Notes: a model not told the origin generated them from the sequence alone. Positions 1 to 9,026 are shown, counted from the stretch's first letter. The stretch: 64,000 bases of DNA from Streptomyces hyaluromycini (GCF_002217755.1 NZ_BCFL01000031.1:124001-188000); one strand, 5' to 3'. Numbers and translations are program-made.

Positions 1-1
1 A

Positions 2-562
2 CTGCCCGGCCGCACGGTCGCCGTGCTGCCCGACCGCACGCCGTACGCCTACGCGCTGCCCGACCGGATCGTCGTCACCACCGCGCTCCTGGACGGTCTC
101 GCGCCCGGTGAACGCCGGGCCCTGTTCGCCCACGAACGCGCCCATCTCGCCGCCCGCCACCACCGGCACCTGCTCGCCGTCCACCTGGCGGCGCGCGCCA
201 ACCCGTTCCTGCGGCCCCTGCGTACCGCCGTCGTCTACACGGCCGAGCGGTGGGCGGACGAGGAGGCGGCCCGCTCGGTGGCGGACCGGCGCACGGTCGC
301 ACGGGCCATCGGCAGGGCGGCGCTGCTGTCCACGGGCACCCCGGCGCCGACGCTGGCCGCACTGGCCGGCACCGGTCCGGTGCCGCGCCGGGTCGCCGCG
401 CTGCTCGGCCCCGCCCCGGTGGCCCACAGCCGGCCCGCCACGTTCACCGCGGCCGGCCTCGCCGTCTGGGGCGCCGCCGCGGGCACCCTCGTATCGGCGA
501 TGTCCTCGGCGAACTCGGCGGTGACCCTGTTCCTGGTCCTGCACGCGTCCACCCCGCTGTGA
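2..562 (+). CDS. M56-family (BlaR1-like) metallopeptidase, 5' end cut by window
   Basis: The reading frame is open to the left edge, so this is the C-terminal part of a longer protein. A zinc-binding HERAH (HExxH type) motif lies at about bases 131-145 and is followed by ERWADEEAA, which would supply the third metal ligand. The tail holds one or two hydrophobic segments, including one near the C-terminus. This fits the integral-membrane M56 peptidases that Streptomyces often encodes beside BlaI-type repressors, although any such repressor gene would lie outside the window. Substrate unknown. The gene converges on the TPR gene, with a strong hairpin between them. Confidence 0.85.
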   Translation: MPGRTVAVLPDRTPYAYALPDRIVVTTALLDGLAPGERRALFAHERAHLAARHHRHLLAVHLAARANPFLRPLRTAVVYTAERWADEEAARSVADRRTVARAIGRAALLSTGTPAPTLAALAGTGPVPRRVAALLGPAPVAHSRPATFTAAGLAVWGAAAGTLVSAMSSANSAVTLFLVLHASTPL

Positions 563-569
563 CGGCCGG

Positions 570-595
570 AGGGCCCCCGGAGATCCGGGGGCCCT
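570..595. terminator. Bidirectional hairpin terminator
   Basis: Perfect 11-bp stem (570-580 with 585-595) around an AGAT loop, lying between two convergent genes. GC-rich stems without a strong U tract are usual for Streptomyces terminators. Confidence 0.75.
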
Positions 596-608
596 CGTCG
601 ATCGCCGC

Positions 609-980
609 TCATTCCTGCGGGAAGTCACCGGCCAGTGCCGAGGCGATCCGCAGATGCGGCTCCGCCTCCTCGTGCCTGGCCTGCCGCTGGAGCGTACGGC
701 CCAGCATCAGCCGGGCGTAGTGCTCCACCGGGTCGCGCTCGATGACCTCGCGCAACTCGGCCTCCGCGCGGCGCAGTTGGGCCGAGTGGTAGTAGGAGCG
801 CGCCAGCAGCAGCCGGGGTCCGGTCTGCTCCGGGGCCTCCTCGACCAGCCCGGCGAGCACCCGGGCGGCGCCGGCGTAGTCCTTGGCGTCGAAGAACAGC
901 TGGGCCCGGGCCCACCGTTCGGCGGCGGTTCCCTGGTCGTAGTACGCCGTGTCGTAAGTCGTGTCGTACGTCGTGTCCAC
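609..980 (-). CDS. Small tetratricopeptide-repeat protein
   Basis: A 123-residue protein with about two to three TPR-like helical hairpins (for example ARAQLFFDAKDYAGAARVL and LLLARSYYHSAQLRRAEAEL), so probably a soluble protein-interaction module. I chose the GTG at 980 because AAGGAGGT sits 5 bases upstream; the frame stays open to 1034 but without a comparable ribosome site. The N-terminus carries a short repeated TTYD-type segment before the first helix. Partner unknown. It is divergent from the reductase gene, with inverted repeats in between. Confidence 0.75.
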   Translation of the reverse strand: MDTTYDTTYDTAYYDQGTAAERWARAQLFFDAKDYAGAARVLAGLVEEAPEQTGPRLLLARSYYHSAQLRRAEAELREVIERDPVEHYARLMLGRTLQRQARHEEAEPHLRIASALAGDFPQE

Positions 981-1004
981 TCGTGACCTCCTTCGGCCCT
1001 GACA

Positions 1005-1091
1005 ACAGACCGGGGTAGTTGAAAATTCCACCAACTCGGCCGGGGTCTGTCTTCCGACAAGTTGAGTTTCCTTGACAATTTTTGTTGTCGG
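1005..1091. promoter_or_regulatory. Nested inverted repeats in divergent promoter region
   Basis: Three inverted repeats are visible: ACAGACC 1005-1011 with GGTCTGT 1044-1050, an inner AGTTG 1017-1021 with CAACT 1032-1036, and CCGACAA 1054-1060 with TTGTCGG 1085-1091. A TTGACA hexamer (1072-1077) lies inside the last one, so it could be a -35 element under an operator for the reductase gene. Confidence 0.5.
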
Positions 1092-1147
1092 TTAGAGGCT
1101 GGTGCCGCGGAGAACCGCACCAGACCCGAGACTGCGAGGAAACCCCG

Positions 1148-1720
1148 ATGCGAACCCTGATCAGCACTGCCTTCATCTCCCTCGACGGGGTCGTCGAGGG
1201 CCCGGGCGGCGAACCCGGCTACCGGAACTCCGGGTGGACCTTCAAGGACATCGAGTTCGTCCCCGAGGCGTTCGAGATCAAGGGGCGGGAGCAGGAGGAG
1301 TCGGCCGCGGTCCTGATGGGCCGGGCCAGCTACGAGGCGTTCAGCCCGGTGTGGCCGGACATGGCCGAGTTCTCGCACTACAAGACGCTGCCGAAGTACG
1401 TCGTCTCCACCACCCTCACCGTGGACGACCTGGTGTCGAACTGGGGCGAGACCACGATCCTGCGCTCGCTCGACGAGGTCGCCGCCCTCAAGGAGACCGA
1501 CGGCGGCCCGGTCATCGTGCACGGCAGCGCCTCGCTCAACCACGCCCTGTCCGACGCGGGCCTGATCGACCGCTACCACCTGCTCGTCTACCCGCTGCTG
1601 CTCGGCGCGGGAAAGCGCCTGTTCAGCGCCACGGACAAGGACACCCAGAAGCTGAAGCTGGTCGAGCACGAGGTCTACGCCAACGGCGTGCAGAAGAACG
1701 TCTTCGACGTCGTCCGCTGA
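1148..1720 (+). CDS. Dihydrofolate reductase-like / RibD C-terminal family protein
   Basis: A 190-residue protein beginning MRTLISTAFISLDGVVEGPGG, the usual opening of the RibD C-terminal (DHFR-like fold) family. Further on come the family hallmarks VLMGRASYEAFSPVWP and PVIVHGSASLNHALSDAGLID. These proteins bind NADPH, but most actinobacterial members have no known substrate. The ATG at 1148 follows GAGGAAA; earlier in-frame starts have no ribosome site. Preceded by a possible -35 and a set of inverted repeats. Confidence 0.85.
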   Translation: MRTLISTAFISLDGVVEGPGGEPGYRNSGWTFKDIEFVPEAFEIKGREQEESAAVLMGRASYEAFSPVWPDMAEFSHYKTLPKYVVSTTLTVDDLVSNWGETTILRSLDEVAALKETDGGPVIVHGSASLNHALSDAGLIDRYHLLVYPLLLGAGKRLFSATDKDTQKLKLVEHEVYANGVQKNVFDVVR

Positions 1721-1738
1721 CCCGGCCCCGCGCCGCCG

Positions 1739-2680
1739 TCAGCAGGGCTTGCGCCACACCCCCAGTTCCAGCTTCTTCTGCATCGACGACAGGCCCAGCC
1801 GCCGGGACTCGGCGCAGAAGGCACTGGTCGGTTCCTTGTACTCCACGTGGAAGACCGCCTTGCCCGCCTTGATGAACGGGGTCAGACGCGCGCACTCGTC
1901 GTACTGGGCGCACTCCTCGTCGACCGCGAAGTCGAAGTCGGCGAGCAGCTGCGGGATCTGCGGGAGGTCGTTCTTGAGGCCCACGGACAGGCCGCGTTCA
2001 TGGGCGATGTCCGCGATCATGCGGTTGTAGCGGAGCTGGTCGGCGGTGGTGAGCCGGAAACCGGTGTCGTTGCCGTAGCCCTCCACCAGGTCGGGCTCGA
2101 CCGCGTCGAAGCCCTTGTCGCGGCACATGTCGAAGCGCCGCTCCATGATCGGCCGCAGGACGGACAGCCTGCGGATGTCCAGCCAGCGTTCGCCCGCCCA
2201 GCCGTTGTTCTTCCCGAGCACCGAGCGCGGGAAGTCGTCCTTGTCGGGCCGGAAGTTCTCCCACGCGCCGACGTTGACGTAACAGATGACCTTGCGGCCG
2301 GCGCGGTGCAGTGCGGCCACGTCCGCCTCGGAGTTCTCGAAGCCGTCGATGTCGTAGACGGGCACGTCCACCGTCGGCTCGACCTCCCCGTCCAGCTGCC
2401 ACTGCCAGGCCAGACCGGGCCTGGGTTTCCATGGGGCCTTGGCGGGGTGTGCCCCGGCGGAGGCCGTGCGCGTGGCGGCGGAGGCCGTCGGTGCGGCGGG
2501 AGAGCCCGCGGACGCGGTGGGAGAACCCGTGCCCGCCGTCGGCGAGTCGGCGGACGCCGAGGGGGCGGCCGAGTGTGCCGACGGTGAGTCCCGGGGTGCG
2601 GAGCAGCCCGCCAGGAGGGCCGCCGCGGTCAGGGCGGCGGGCAGCAGGATGCGCGCCCGCGGCCGTGCGGGTGCCCTCAT
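1739..2680 (-). CDS. GH114 endo-alpha-1,4-polygalactosaminidase-like lipoprotein
   Basis: A 313-residue lipoprotein. The signal peptide ends in LLAGC (lipobox), then comes a Ser/Ala/Thr/Pro-rich linker (about residues 25-75) and a GH114 barrel with VYDIDGFENSEADV, KVICYVNVGAWENFR and FDAVEPDLVEGYGND, whose acidic residues are the likely catalytic region. GH114 enzymes, such as fungal Ega3 and the PelA hydrolase domain, cut alpha-1,4-linked galactosamine polymers. The start ATG overlaps the stop of the spherulin-4 gene (ATGA), so the two are translationally coupled. Likely trims or releases the polymer made by the upstream genes at the cell surface. The family call is firm; the substrate is inferred. 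Confidence 0.88.
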   Translation of the reverse strand: MRAPARPRARILLPAALTAAALLAGCSAPRDSPSAHSAAPSASADSPTAGTGSPTASAGSPAAPTASAATRTASAGAHPAKAPWKPRPGLAWQWQLDGEVEPTVDVPVYDIDGFENSEADVAALHRAGRKVICYVNVGAWENFRPDKDDFPRSVLGKNNGWAGERWLDIRRLSVLRPIMERRFDMCRDKGFDAVEPDLVEGYGNDTGFRLTTADQLRYNRMIADIAHERGLSVGLKNDLPQIPQLLADFDFAVDEECAQYDECARLTPFIKAGKAVFHVEYKEPTSAFCAESRRLGLSSMQKKLELGVWRKPC

Positions 2681-3345
2681 CGCTCCGCCTCCGCCCCGGT
2701 GAGCGCCGGTGTCAACTCGGCCCAGGGGTTGGGTGGTTCGCCCGTCACCGGACCGCAGACCGCCGCGCCCCGCCGGTGCGCGGTGCGCACCGCGAGCGGG
2801 ACCAGGGCCTCGGGCACGCCGTAGACGAGATGGCACAGCCGCTCCGGCGGCTGCCGGCCGGCCCACGCCGGCCGGGTGAACGCCGAGACGTACGTCGACC
2901 AGTGGCCCTCGAAGGTGACGGTCAGGTCGGCGAGCCGGAGGTATCCCGGCGCCGGGTGGACGCCCGGGTTGAGCACCACTCTCCCGGCGCCCGCCTTCCG
3001 TACGGCACGCACCAGTCTGCGGCAGGCGGGCAGCCCCTGCGGGGTCGCCGTCACCCGGTCGAGGAAGCAGCCGTCGGCCGCGTACCACTCCTCGTGCCGG
3101 CGCATCTCCTCGGTGACCTGGGCCTGTCCGCGCATGCCGTAGTCGGTGTCGACGTATCCCAGCAGGAGCGCCCCGGCCGTGCGCAGCGCGTCGGCCGCCG
3201 CGGCGAACGCCGGGTCGGGGCGGTCACCGGGGCCGTCGGCCGGGTTGAGGACCACGCCGTAGGTGCGGTGCGCGGCGGTGATCAGGCGGTGCCAGGCGCC
3301 CGGGTCCTCGGCCGGGTGCACATACAGCGGAACGAGCAGGCTCAC
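2677..3345 (-). CDS. Spherulin-4 family (GH135/Sph3-like) glycoside hydrolase
   Basis: A 222-residue single-domain protein opening SLLVPLYVHPAEDPGAW, typical of the spherulation-specific family 4. Motifs that fit the family's active-site strands are FLDRV, VVLNPGVHPAPGY and VTFEGHWSTY. Fungal Sph3 (GH135) cleaves N-acetylgalactosamine stretches of galactosaminogalactan. No signal peptide is visible, so either it acts in the cytoplasm or export is non-classical. The GTG start overlaps the stop of the upstream epimerase (GTGA), and its own stop overlaps the GH114 start, giving a tightly coupled trio. Confidence 0.85.
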   Translation of the reverse strand: MSLLVPLYVHPAEDPGAWHRLITAAHRTYGVVLNPADGPGDRPDPAFAAAADALRTAGALLLGYVDTDYGMRGQAQVTEEMRRHEEWYAADGCFLDRVTATPQGLPACRRLVRAVRKAGAGRVVLNPGVHPAPGYLRLADLTVTFEGHWSTYVSAFTRPAWAGRQPPERLCHLVYGVPEALVPLAVRTAHRRGAAVCGPVTGEPPNPWAELTPALTGAEAER

Positions 3346-4235
3346 CGGACACCGTCGCTCTCCCACAGGGCGGTGAGCGCGTCGTCCAGGGTGTGGGCGG
3401 GGCGCCAGCCCAGGGCCCGCCCGGCGGCGGAGATGTCGGAGCACTGCCACGACACCTTCGCCGAGCGGACCGAGCCGGTCGTGCTCTCCTCGATACGGCC
3501 CCGGAAACCCGCCCGGCCGGCCAGGGCGTGCACCAGCTCGCGCACCGGAACGGCCCGGCCGCCGCCGATGTTGAGGACGGGCGGCAGCGGCCCGGGCACG
3601 GTGGCCGCCAGCACCACCGCCCCGGCCACATCCCGTACGTCCACGAAGTCGCGGAACGCCGACAGGTCCCCGAGCCGCAGCACCGCAGCCGCGTCCGGGC
3701 CCGCCTCGCGGAGCATGCCGGTGATCCGCCCGGGCAGCGAGGCGGCCGGCGCCCCGGGCCCGACCGGATTGCCCACCCGCAGCACCACCGCGTCCAGGCC
3801 GGCCGCGGTCACCGCGGCCGTGCCCGCGAGCTTGGTCGCACCGTACGGGCCCACCGGGCTGGTGGGTGCCGACTCGGTCACCGGGGCGTCCGGCGCGCCG
3901 GGGCCGTACTCGGCGGCCGAACCCAGGTGCACCAGGCGGGCCGCCGGGGCCGCGTCGCGCAGCGCGGCGCACAGCACCGCCGGGCCACGGGCGTTGACCT
4001 CGGCGAGGGCGACCGCGTCGCCGCCGGTCGCGCCCGCGCAGTTGACCACGGTGTCGGGCGCGACCGCCGCCAGGGTCTTGGCCAGCTGTCCGGGGCGGAC
4101 GGTGGCGAGGTCGACGTGGTGCTCCACGCCGGCCGAGCGGCCGCCGCCGAGGACCTGCGCGCCGGGCACGGCCCGCAGCCCCGCGGCGACATGGGTGCCC
4201 AGATAGCCGGTGCGGCCCAGGACGAGAATGCGCAT
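3342..4235 (-). CDS. NAD(P)-dependent sugar-nucleotide epimerase/dehydratase (SDR)
   Basis: A 297-residue extended SDR. N-terminal Rossmann motif ILVLGRTGYLG, a Ser in LVHLGSAAEYG and the catalytic YxxxK as YGATK. The C-terminal part (DVAGAVVLAATV, LNIGGGRAVPVRELV) is typical of NDP-sugar epimerases. Lies in the middle of the minus-strand polysaccharide operon, 7 bp after the nucleotidyltransferase gene. An NDP-hexose 4-epimerase or reductase role is plausible; the sugar cannot be read from the sequence. Confidence 0.85.
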   Translation of the reverse strand: MRILVLGRTGYLGTHVAAGLRAVPGAQVLGGGRSAGVEHHVDLATVRPGQLAKTLAAVAPDTVVNCAGATGGDAVALAEVNARGPAVLCAALRDAAPAARLVHLGSAAEYGPGAPDAPVTESAPTSPVGPYGATKLAGTAAVTAAGLDAVVLRVGNPVGPGAPAASLPGRITGMLREAGPDAAAVLRLGDLSAFRDFVDVRDVAGAVVLAATVPGPLPPVLNIGGGRAVPVRELVHALAGRAGFRGRIEESTTGSVRSAKVSWQCSDISAAGRALGWRPAHTLDDALTALWESDGVR

Positions 4236-4242
4236 GACGTGC

Positions 4243-4956
4243 TCAGGCTCCCTTGAGCAGAAGCGGCTTGCGGCTGGTGAACTCGGCGTTGGCCCGGTCG
4301 TAGTCGTCCGGGCGGCCGATGTCCAGCCAGTACCCTTCGAACTCGTAGGCGTGCGGCGGAGTTTCGGCCTTCAGCAGATCGATCACCAACTCGTCGAAGC
4401 CGAGCGGGAGTCCGGGCGTGTAGTCGTCGAGTGTGGCGCGGGACAGCCCGTAGACGCCCATCGAGACGCGGTAGTCCACGCTCGGCTTCTCGGTGAACGC
4501 GACGACCTTGCTGTCGTCGGTGGTCAGCACCCCGAAGTCGATGTGGATCTTGCGGGCGTAGGTGGCGATGGTCAGCGGGGCACCGGAGGCTCTGTGCCGG
4601 GCGAGGACGTCGGCGTAGTCGAGGTCGGTGAGGATGTCGCCGTTCATCACCAGAAAGGTCTCGGGCAGCCGGTGACGCAGGTTGAGCAGCGGGCCCATGG
4701 TGCCCAGCGGGCTCTCCTCGGTGGCGTAGTCGACGGCCAGGCCCCACTGGGAGCCGTCGCCGACGTAGGCGCGGATGATCTCGCCGAGATGGCCGATGGC
4801 GAGGGTGACGCTGGTGAAGCCGGCCGTGGAGAGCTGGCGCAGCACGATCTCCAGGATCGCGTGCTGGTCGCCGATGGGGACGAGCGGTTTGGGCAGCGCG
4901 GTCGTGTAGGGGCGCAGCCGGATGCCCTTGCCTCCGGCCAGGATCACTGCGTGCAT
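4243..4956 (-). CDS. Sugar-phosphate nucleotidyltransferase (NDP-sugar synthase)
   Basis: A 237-residue single-domain enzyme. It begins MHAVILAGGKGIRLRPYT, followed by LPKPLVPIG, the nucleotide-binding signature of hexose-1-phosphate nucleotidyltransferases; NGDILTDLD gives the metal-binding Asp. It has no C-terminal hexapeptide domain. It would activate a hexose-1-phosphate, with the base (NTP) undetermined, for the neighbouring SDR enzymes. Start ATG is preceded by GGAGG. Confidence 0.88.
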   Translation of the reverse strand: MHAVILAGGKGIRLRPYTTALPKPLVPIGDQHAILEIVLRQLSTAGFTSVTLAIGHLGEIIRAYVGDGSQWGLAVDYATEESPLGTMGPLLNLRHRLPETFLVMNGDILTDLDYADVLARHRASGAPLTIATYARKIHIDFGVLTTDDSKVVAFTEKPSVDYRVSMGVYGLSRATLDDYTPGLPLGFDELVIDLLKAETPPHAYEFEGYWLDIGRPDDYDRANAEFTSRKPLLLKGA

Positions 4957-4999
4957 GGGACTCCTCCTTCGTGAACGTGCGCAGACGTGCCGGACGAGG

Positions 5000-6001
5000 T
5001 CAGATGTTGTAGATGCCGGTCTTGTAGCGGGTGAGGTTGGCCGGGTCGCGGAAGAACCGGGCGGTCTGCGCGAGGCCCTCCTCCAGGGAGTGCGCGGGCT
5101 GCCAGCCGGTGGCCGCGCTGAGCCTGCTCGCGTCGGCGACCAGCCGCATCACCTCCGAGCCCGCCGGCCGGATCCGGGCCTCGTCCGCCCGGACGTCGAC
5201 GGCGGTGCCCATGACCTTGCCGATCAGCGCGACCAGGTCGCCGACCGAGATCTCCCCGCCGGTACCGGCGTTGAAGGTACGGCCCACCACCTGTTCGGCG
5301 GGCGCGGTGCCGACCGTCAGGAACGCCTGGGCGGTGTCCTCGACGAACATGAAGTCCCGGGTGGGCCGGAGATCGCCGAGGGTGATCGTCGTTTCCCCGG
5401 CGGCGAGTTGACCGATGACGGTGGGGATCACCGCGCGCATCGACTGGCGCGGCCCGAACGTGTTGAACGGCCGCAGCGTCACCACGGGTGTCTCGAAACT
5501 GGCGTGGTAGCTGTCGGCGAGCCGGTCCCCGCCCGCCTTCGAAGCGGCGTACGGGGACTGGGTGTTGATCGGGTGGTCCTCGGTGATCGGCACGGTCTGC
5601 GCGGTGCCGTACGTCTCGCTGGTCGAGGTGTGCACCAGCCGGGGCGTGCCGAGCGCGCGGACCGCTTCCAGGACGTTCAGCGTGCCGGTGACGTTGGTGT
5701 CCACGTAGCTGTGCGGGGCCCGGTAGGAGTACGGGATCGCGATCAGCGCGGCCAGGTGGTAGGCGGTGTCGGCGCCGTCGAGCAGGCCGCGGACCGAGCC
5801 GGGGTCGCGGACGTCGCCGAGGACGATCTCCACCTGGTCCAGGACGTCCGGGGCGAGGGTCTCCAGCCAGCCGTAGGAGGAGAAGGAGTTGTACTGGGCC
5901 ATGGCCCGCACCCGGTGTCCGGAGGCGACCAGCGCCTCGGTGAGGTGCGAACCGATGAAACCCTCGGCCCCGGTGACGGCGGCGAGCGGTTGGGAGGTCA
6001 A
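5000..6001 (-). CDS. SDR NDP-sugar 4,6-dehydratase/epimerase (LegB-like)
   Basis: A 333-residue extended SDR: AAVTGAEGFIGSHL (cofactor), TSTSETYG and YAASK (YxxxK), and the block TLRPFNTFGPRQSMRAVIPT, which is very like the LegB / UDP-GlcNAc 4,6-dehydratase group. I chose an unusual TTG start at 6001 because GGAAGG lies 9 bases upstream and the frame above it runs into non-homologous sequence antisense to nothing useful. The product may be a keto-deoxy or epimerised HexNAc nucleotide for polymer assembly. Family sure, exact reaction not. Confidence 0.83.
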   Translation of the reverse strand: MTSQPLAAVTGAEGFIGSHLTEALVASGHRVRAMAQYNSFSSYGWLETLAPDVLDQVEIVLGDVRDPGSVRGLLDGADTAYHLAALIAIPYSYRAPHSYVDTNVTGTLNVLEAVRALGTPRLVHTSTSETYGTAQTVPITEDHPINTQSPYAASKAGGDRLADSYHASFETPVVTLRPFNTFGPRQSMRAVIPTVIGQLAAGETTITLGDLRPTRDFMFVEDTAQAFLTVGTAPAEQVVGRTFNAGTGGEISVGDLVALIGKVMGTAVDVRADEARIRPAGSEVMRLVADASRLSAATGWQPAHSLEEGLAQTARFFRDPANLTRYKTGIYNI

Positions 6002-6041
6002 CTGCGGTGTCCTTCCGATTGGTTGTGCGTGGGGGGAGTGA

Positions 6042-7469
6042 CTATCCGTGCGGGGCGGGGCGGCCGAGCAGCGCAAGCGCGCAGGCCGCGAGACAGAGCG
6101 CCGCGGCGCCGCAACACAGCGGCAGGGCCAGGCCGGCCCCGGGGAGACCGAGCAGGGTGACCGCGCCGGCGACGGCGGCGGCCGTGACACAGAGCGCGGC
6201 CGACGGCCAGGCCGCGCCGAACGCCTGCAGCAGCAGCGCGGTCCACAGGGTGGCCGCGAGCAGCAGCAGGGCGGCCGGGTCGGCGCCCGTGAACAGGGCG
6301 GCCGGCAGCAGCGGCAACAGGTACAGCAGCAGGCAGAGGGCGAGGATGCCGGCCGAGCGCAGCAGGAACGCGGCGGGGGTGGCGGTGGCGCGCAGCGCGG
6401 CGACCGACAGCCCCCGGTAGCGGTACAGCAGCCACTCCGCCGGGCCCATGCTCACCGTGAGCACGATCACCGCGTACGGTGCGCGCGACTCCCGGAGCCC
6501 CTCCAGCAGCACCAGCACCCCGGCGGCCAGACCGAACAGGCCGTACGGCAGCGACCACAGCACCTTGGGCCGGCCCGCCGCGGGGGCGGCCGGCACGGCC
6601 AGGGTGCGCCACAGGACCCAGCCGGTGACGGCGAGCGTGGCGGTCAGGGCGAGCAGCGGCAGCCCGGCCCGCAGCAGCCGGCCCGGCTCCCACCGGGGCA
6701 GTACGGCCGCACCGGCGATCAGGGGGCTCAGCGCGGCCAGCAGCAGCCGCTCCCGGGCCAGTACCAGGAGCACGCCCGCCGCGGCCAGGTAGACCGACTG
6801 GGCCGCCGCGGCCAGGACGACCGGGCCGCCCCCGGCGATCACGGCGGCCGCCCCCGTGGCCAGCACCGCCCCGACCGGTGCACCGAGCAGCAGGGTACGG
6901 CCGGCCTCCCGCCGTCCGCTCGCCATCCGCAGATGGGCGCGGTGGCCGAGAGCCTGCCCCCACGCCCAGGACACCAGCCCCGCCACGATCAGCGCCGCGG
7001 CGTGCCCGGCCGCGTTCCACAGCGGAGAGGTCAGCAGATAGGCCAGCCCGGGCAGCGCGAACAGCACGCCCCGCAGCAGACAGCGCACGGTGTCCGGACG
7101 CCAGGGGTCGGCCGCGGGCGCGGGCTCCGGGAAGGTCCTGGGCACCCGTTCGTAGAGCGCGGACGCGAGCGAGAACAGGTTCGGGTGGCCGTACCGCTCG
7201 TTGATCACGGCGGCCGACAGGCCCTCCGACTCCAGCAGGGCGGCCACCTCGTAGGGGTGGACGGCGGGGCCGATCCGGTCGGCGAGTTCGGCGGCGAGCT
7301 CGCTGATCGCGTCCTCGTCCGGGCCGCGCCGGGGCAGCCGGATGGTCAGCGTGGTGTCGTCGAGGGCCCAGCGAGGCCGGCGGCGGCGCGGCGGCCGGGG
7401 CTCGGCCAGGCGCAGGGCCAGGGTCTCCTGTTCGGAGCCGCCGGGTTCGAGGGACATCGGTCCGCTCAC
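6042..7469 (-). CDS. Polytopic membrane protein of the polysaccharide operon (PelG-like role?)
   Basis: A 475-residue protein with a soluble N-terminal part of about 105 residues, including a basic stretch RPPRRRRPRW, followed by about 11-13 hydrophobic segments to the C-terminus. The GTG start overlaps the PelF stop (GTGA), so it is made together with the glycosyltransferase. In Pel systems PelF works with the membrane exporter PelG, and this protein is in the right place and of the right size. I see no sequence motif that proves the homology. Likely role: membrane partner or flippase for the polymer. Confidence 0.7.
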   Translation of the reverse strand: MSGPMSLEPGGSEQETLALRLAEPRPPRRRRPRWALDDTTLTIRLPRRGPDEDAISELAAELADRIGPAVHPYEVAALLESEGLSAAVINERYGHPNLFSLASALYERVPRTFPEPAPAADPWRPDTVRCLLRGVLFALPGLAYLLTSPLWNAAGHAAALIVAGLVSWAWGQALGHRAHLRMASGRREAGRTLLLGAPVGAVLATGAAAVIAGGGPVVLAAAAQSVYLAAAGVLLVLARERLLLAALSPLIAGAAVLPRWEPGRLLRAGLPLLALTATLAVTGWVLWRTLAVPAAPAAGRPKVLWSLPYGLFGLAAGVLVLLEGLRESRAPYAVIVLTVSMGPAEWLLYRYRGLSVAALRATATPAAFLLRSAGILALCLLLYLLPLLPAALFTGADPAALLLLAATLWTALLLQAFGAAWPSAALCVTAAAVAGAVTLLGLPGAGLALPLCCGAAALCLAACALALLGRPAPHG

Positions 7470-8986
7470 CGGGCCACGCTCCCGGTGACGCCCGCGGCGG
7501 ACAGCGGGGCCGGGGCCGGGGCCGGCCCGGCCGCCGACTTGCGTGCGCGGTCGGGTAGTTCGAGGTAGATGGCGCGGAAGGTGTCGATGGTCTGGCGGAG
7601 CGTGAACTGCTCGATCACCCGCAGCCGGGCCGCCTCGCCCATCGCCCGGCGGCGCGCCGGATCGCCCAGCAGTTCGAGCGCGGCCGCGGCCATCGCCGCC
7701 GGGTCCCGGGGCGCGACGACCAGCCCGGTGTCGCCGACCGCCTCCCGGACCCCGCCGACGTCGGTGGAGACGGTGGCCCGCCCGCAGGACATGGCCTCGA
7801 TCAGGGTGAACGGGAAGCCCTCGCTGATGCTGGAGAGCATCACGACGTTGCCGGCCGCGTAGGCGTCCTTGATGTCGTCGACGCGCCCCTCGAAGGCGAC
7901 GGCGTCGCCGTGCCCGAGTGCGGTGGCCAGCGCCTCGCAGCGCTCCCGGTACGCCTCGCCGCCCCTGGGCGTGCCGCCGAACAACCGCAGCCGCGCCTTC
8001 GGGATCCGAGCCCGGACCACGGCGAAGGCCCGGATCAGGGTCTCCAGGTCCTTGATGGGGTCCACGCGGCCCGCCCAGCTCAGGGTGGGCACCTCCGGCT
8101 CAGGTCCGGCCGCCGGGAACGCGGCCGGGTCGACGCCGTTGTACACGGTGCGTATGGACTCCGGATCCGCGCCGCCCTCCTCCTCCCAGAGCCGGTTGTA
8201 GCGGTTGCCCGGGGTGATCAGGGCCGCCTTGCGGTAGGACTCGCGGGCCAGGAGGCGGAAGAAGCCGAGCACGACCGCCTTGACCGGCCAGCGGTAGGGC
8301 GCGGTGCGATAGCCGAGGTAGCGTTCCCGCAGGTAGACGCCGTGCTCGGTGAGCAGCAGCGGGACCCCGTGCTGTTCCAGCGCGGCCAGCCCCGGAAGTG
8401 CGGCGACGCCCCCGCTCACCGCGTGCGCGACGCCGGTGGTGGGCAGCGGAGCGGTCAGCGGGCGCAGCGCGTGCTCCAGGAGCGCGGTCGCGGTGAGTGC
8501 GTCGTGCAGGGTGGGCCGGGCCTCGCGCACGGCGACGCCGGGCCGGTTCCACAGCGAGGTCAGGACGGTGATCGCCGGGTCGGTGCGCAGGAACGGGCCG
8601 AGCGTGCCGTCCGCCGCGGCGCGCGCCATGGCGTAGAGAGCGGCCGGGAAGCCGTCCTCCGCCCGCGGGTCGAGCAGCGCGGCGAGGAACCGGCCGTAGG
8701 CGTCGGCGAGTTCACGGCGGGCCCGGCCCCGGGGCGCGCGGCCCGCGGGCGGGTCGCCCCACATCGGCATGGACCACACGTTCGAGACGTGCGGGGGCAG
8801 GTCCCAGACGACGGGCTCGCGTCCGGTGCCGGTGACGGCGATCACGTCGAAGTCGATGTCGGGCATGCCCTGCACCAGTTGGTCGCACCAGACGCTGACG
8901 CCGCCGTGACTGTGCGGGTAGGTGCCTTCGGTGAGCAGGGTGACGCGCGTAGTTCGAGTGGGGGGCGCGCCCTGGGGAAGGGACAT
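7466..8986 (-). CDS. pelF: GT4-family glycosyltransferase, PelF type
   Basis: A 506-residue cytosolic GT-B enzyme. The N-terminal DUF3492-type region opens VTLLTEGTYPHSHGGVSVWCDQLV, diagnostic of PelF. The C-terminal GT4 domain carries LSWAGRVDPIKDLETLIRAF and EGFPFTLIEAMSCGRATV, the donor-binding E-x7-E-type region. In Pseudomonas, PelF uses UDP-GalNAc to build the Pel polymer; a HexNAc donor is inferred here. About 115 bp downstream of the deacetylase gene, with a strong hairpin between. Confidence 0.9.
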   Translation of the reverse strand: MSLPQGAPPTRTTRVTLLTEGTYPHSHGGVSVWCDQLVQGMPDIDFDVIAVTGTGREPVVWDLPPHVSNVWSMPMWGDPPAGRAPRGRARRELADAYGRFLAALLDPRAEDGFPAALYAMARAAADGTLGPFLRTDPAITVLTSLWNRPGVAVREARPTLHDALTATALLEHALRPLTAPLPTTGVAHAVSGGVAALPGLAALEQHGVPLLLTEHGVYLRERYLGYRTAPYRWPVKAVVLGFFRLLARESYRKAALITPGNRYNRLWEEEGGADPESIRTVYNGVDPAAFPAAGPEPEVPTLSWAGRVDPIKDLETLIRAFAVVRARIPKARLRLFGGTPRGGEAYRERCEALATALGHGDAVAFEGRVDDIKDAYAAGNVVMLSSISEGFPFTLIEAMSCGRATVSTDVGGVREAVGDTGLVVAPRDPAAMAAAALELLGDPARRRAMGEAARLRVIEQFTLRQTIDTFRAIYLELPDRARKSAAGPAPAPAPLSAAGVTGSVAR

Positions 8987-9026
8987 CGGTTTGCTCCACG
9001 GCCGAGGTGTGGGGGGTGGTCGTGCC

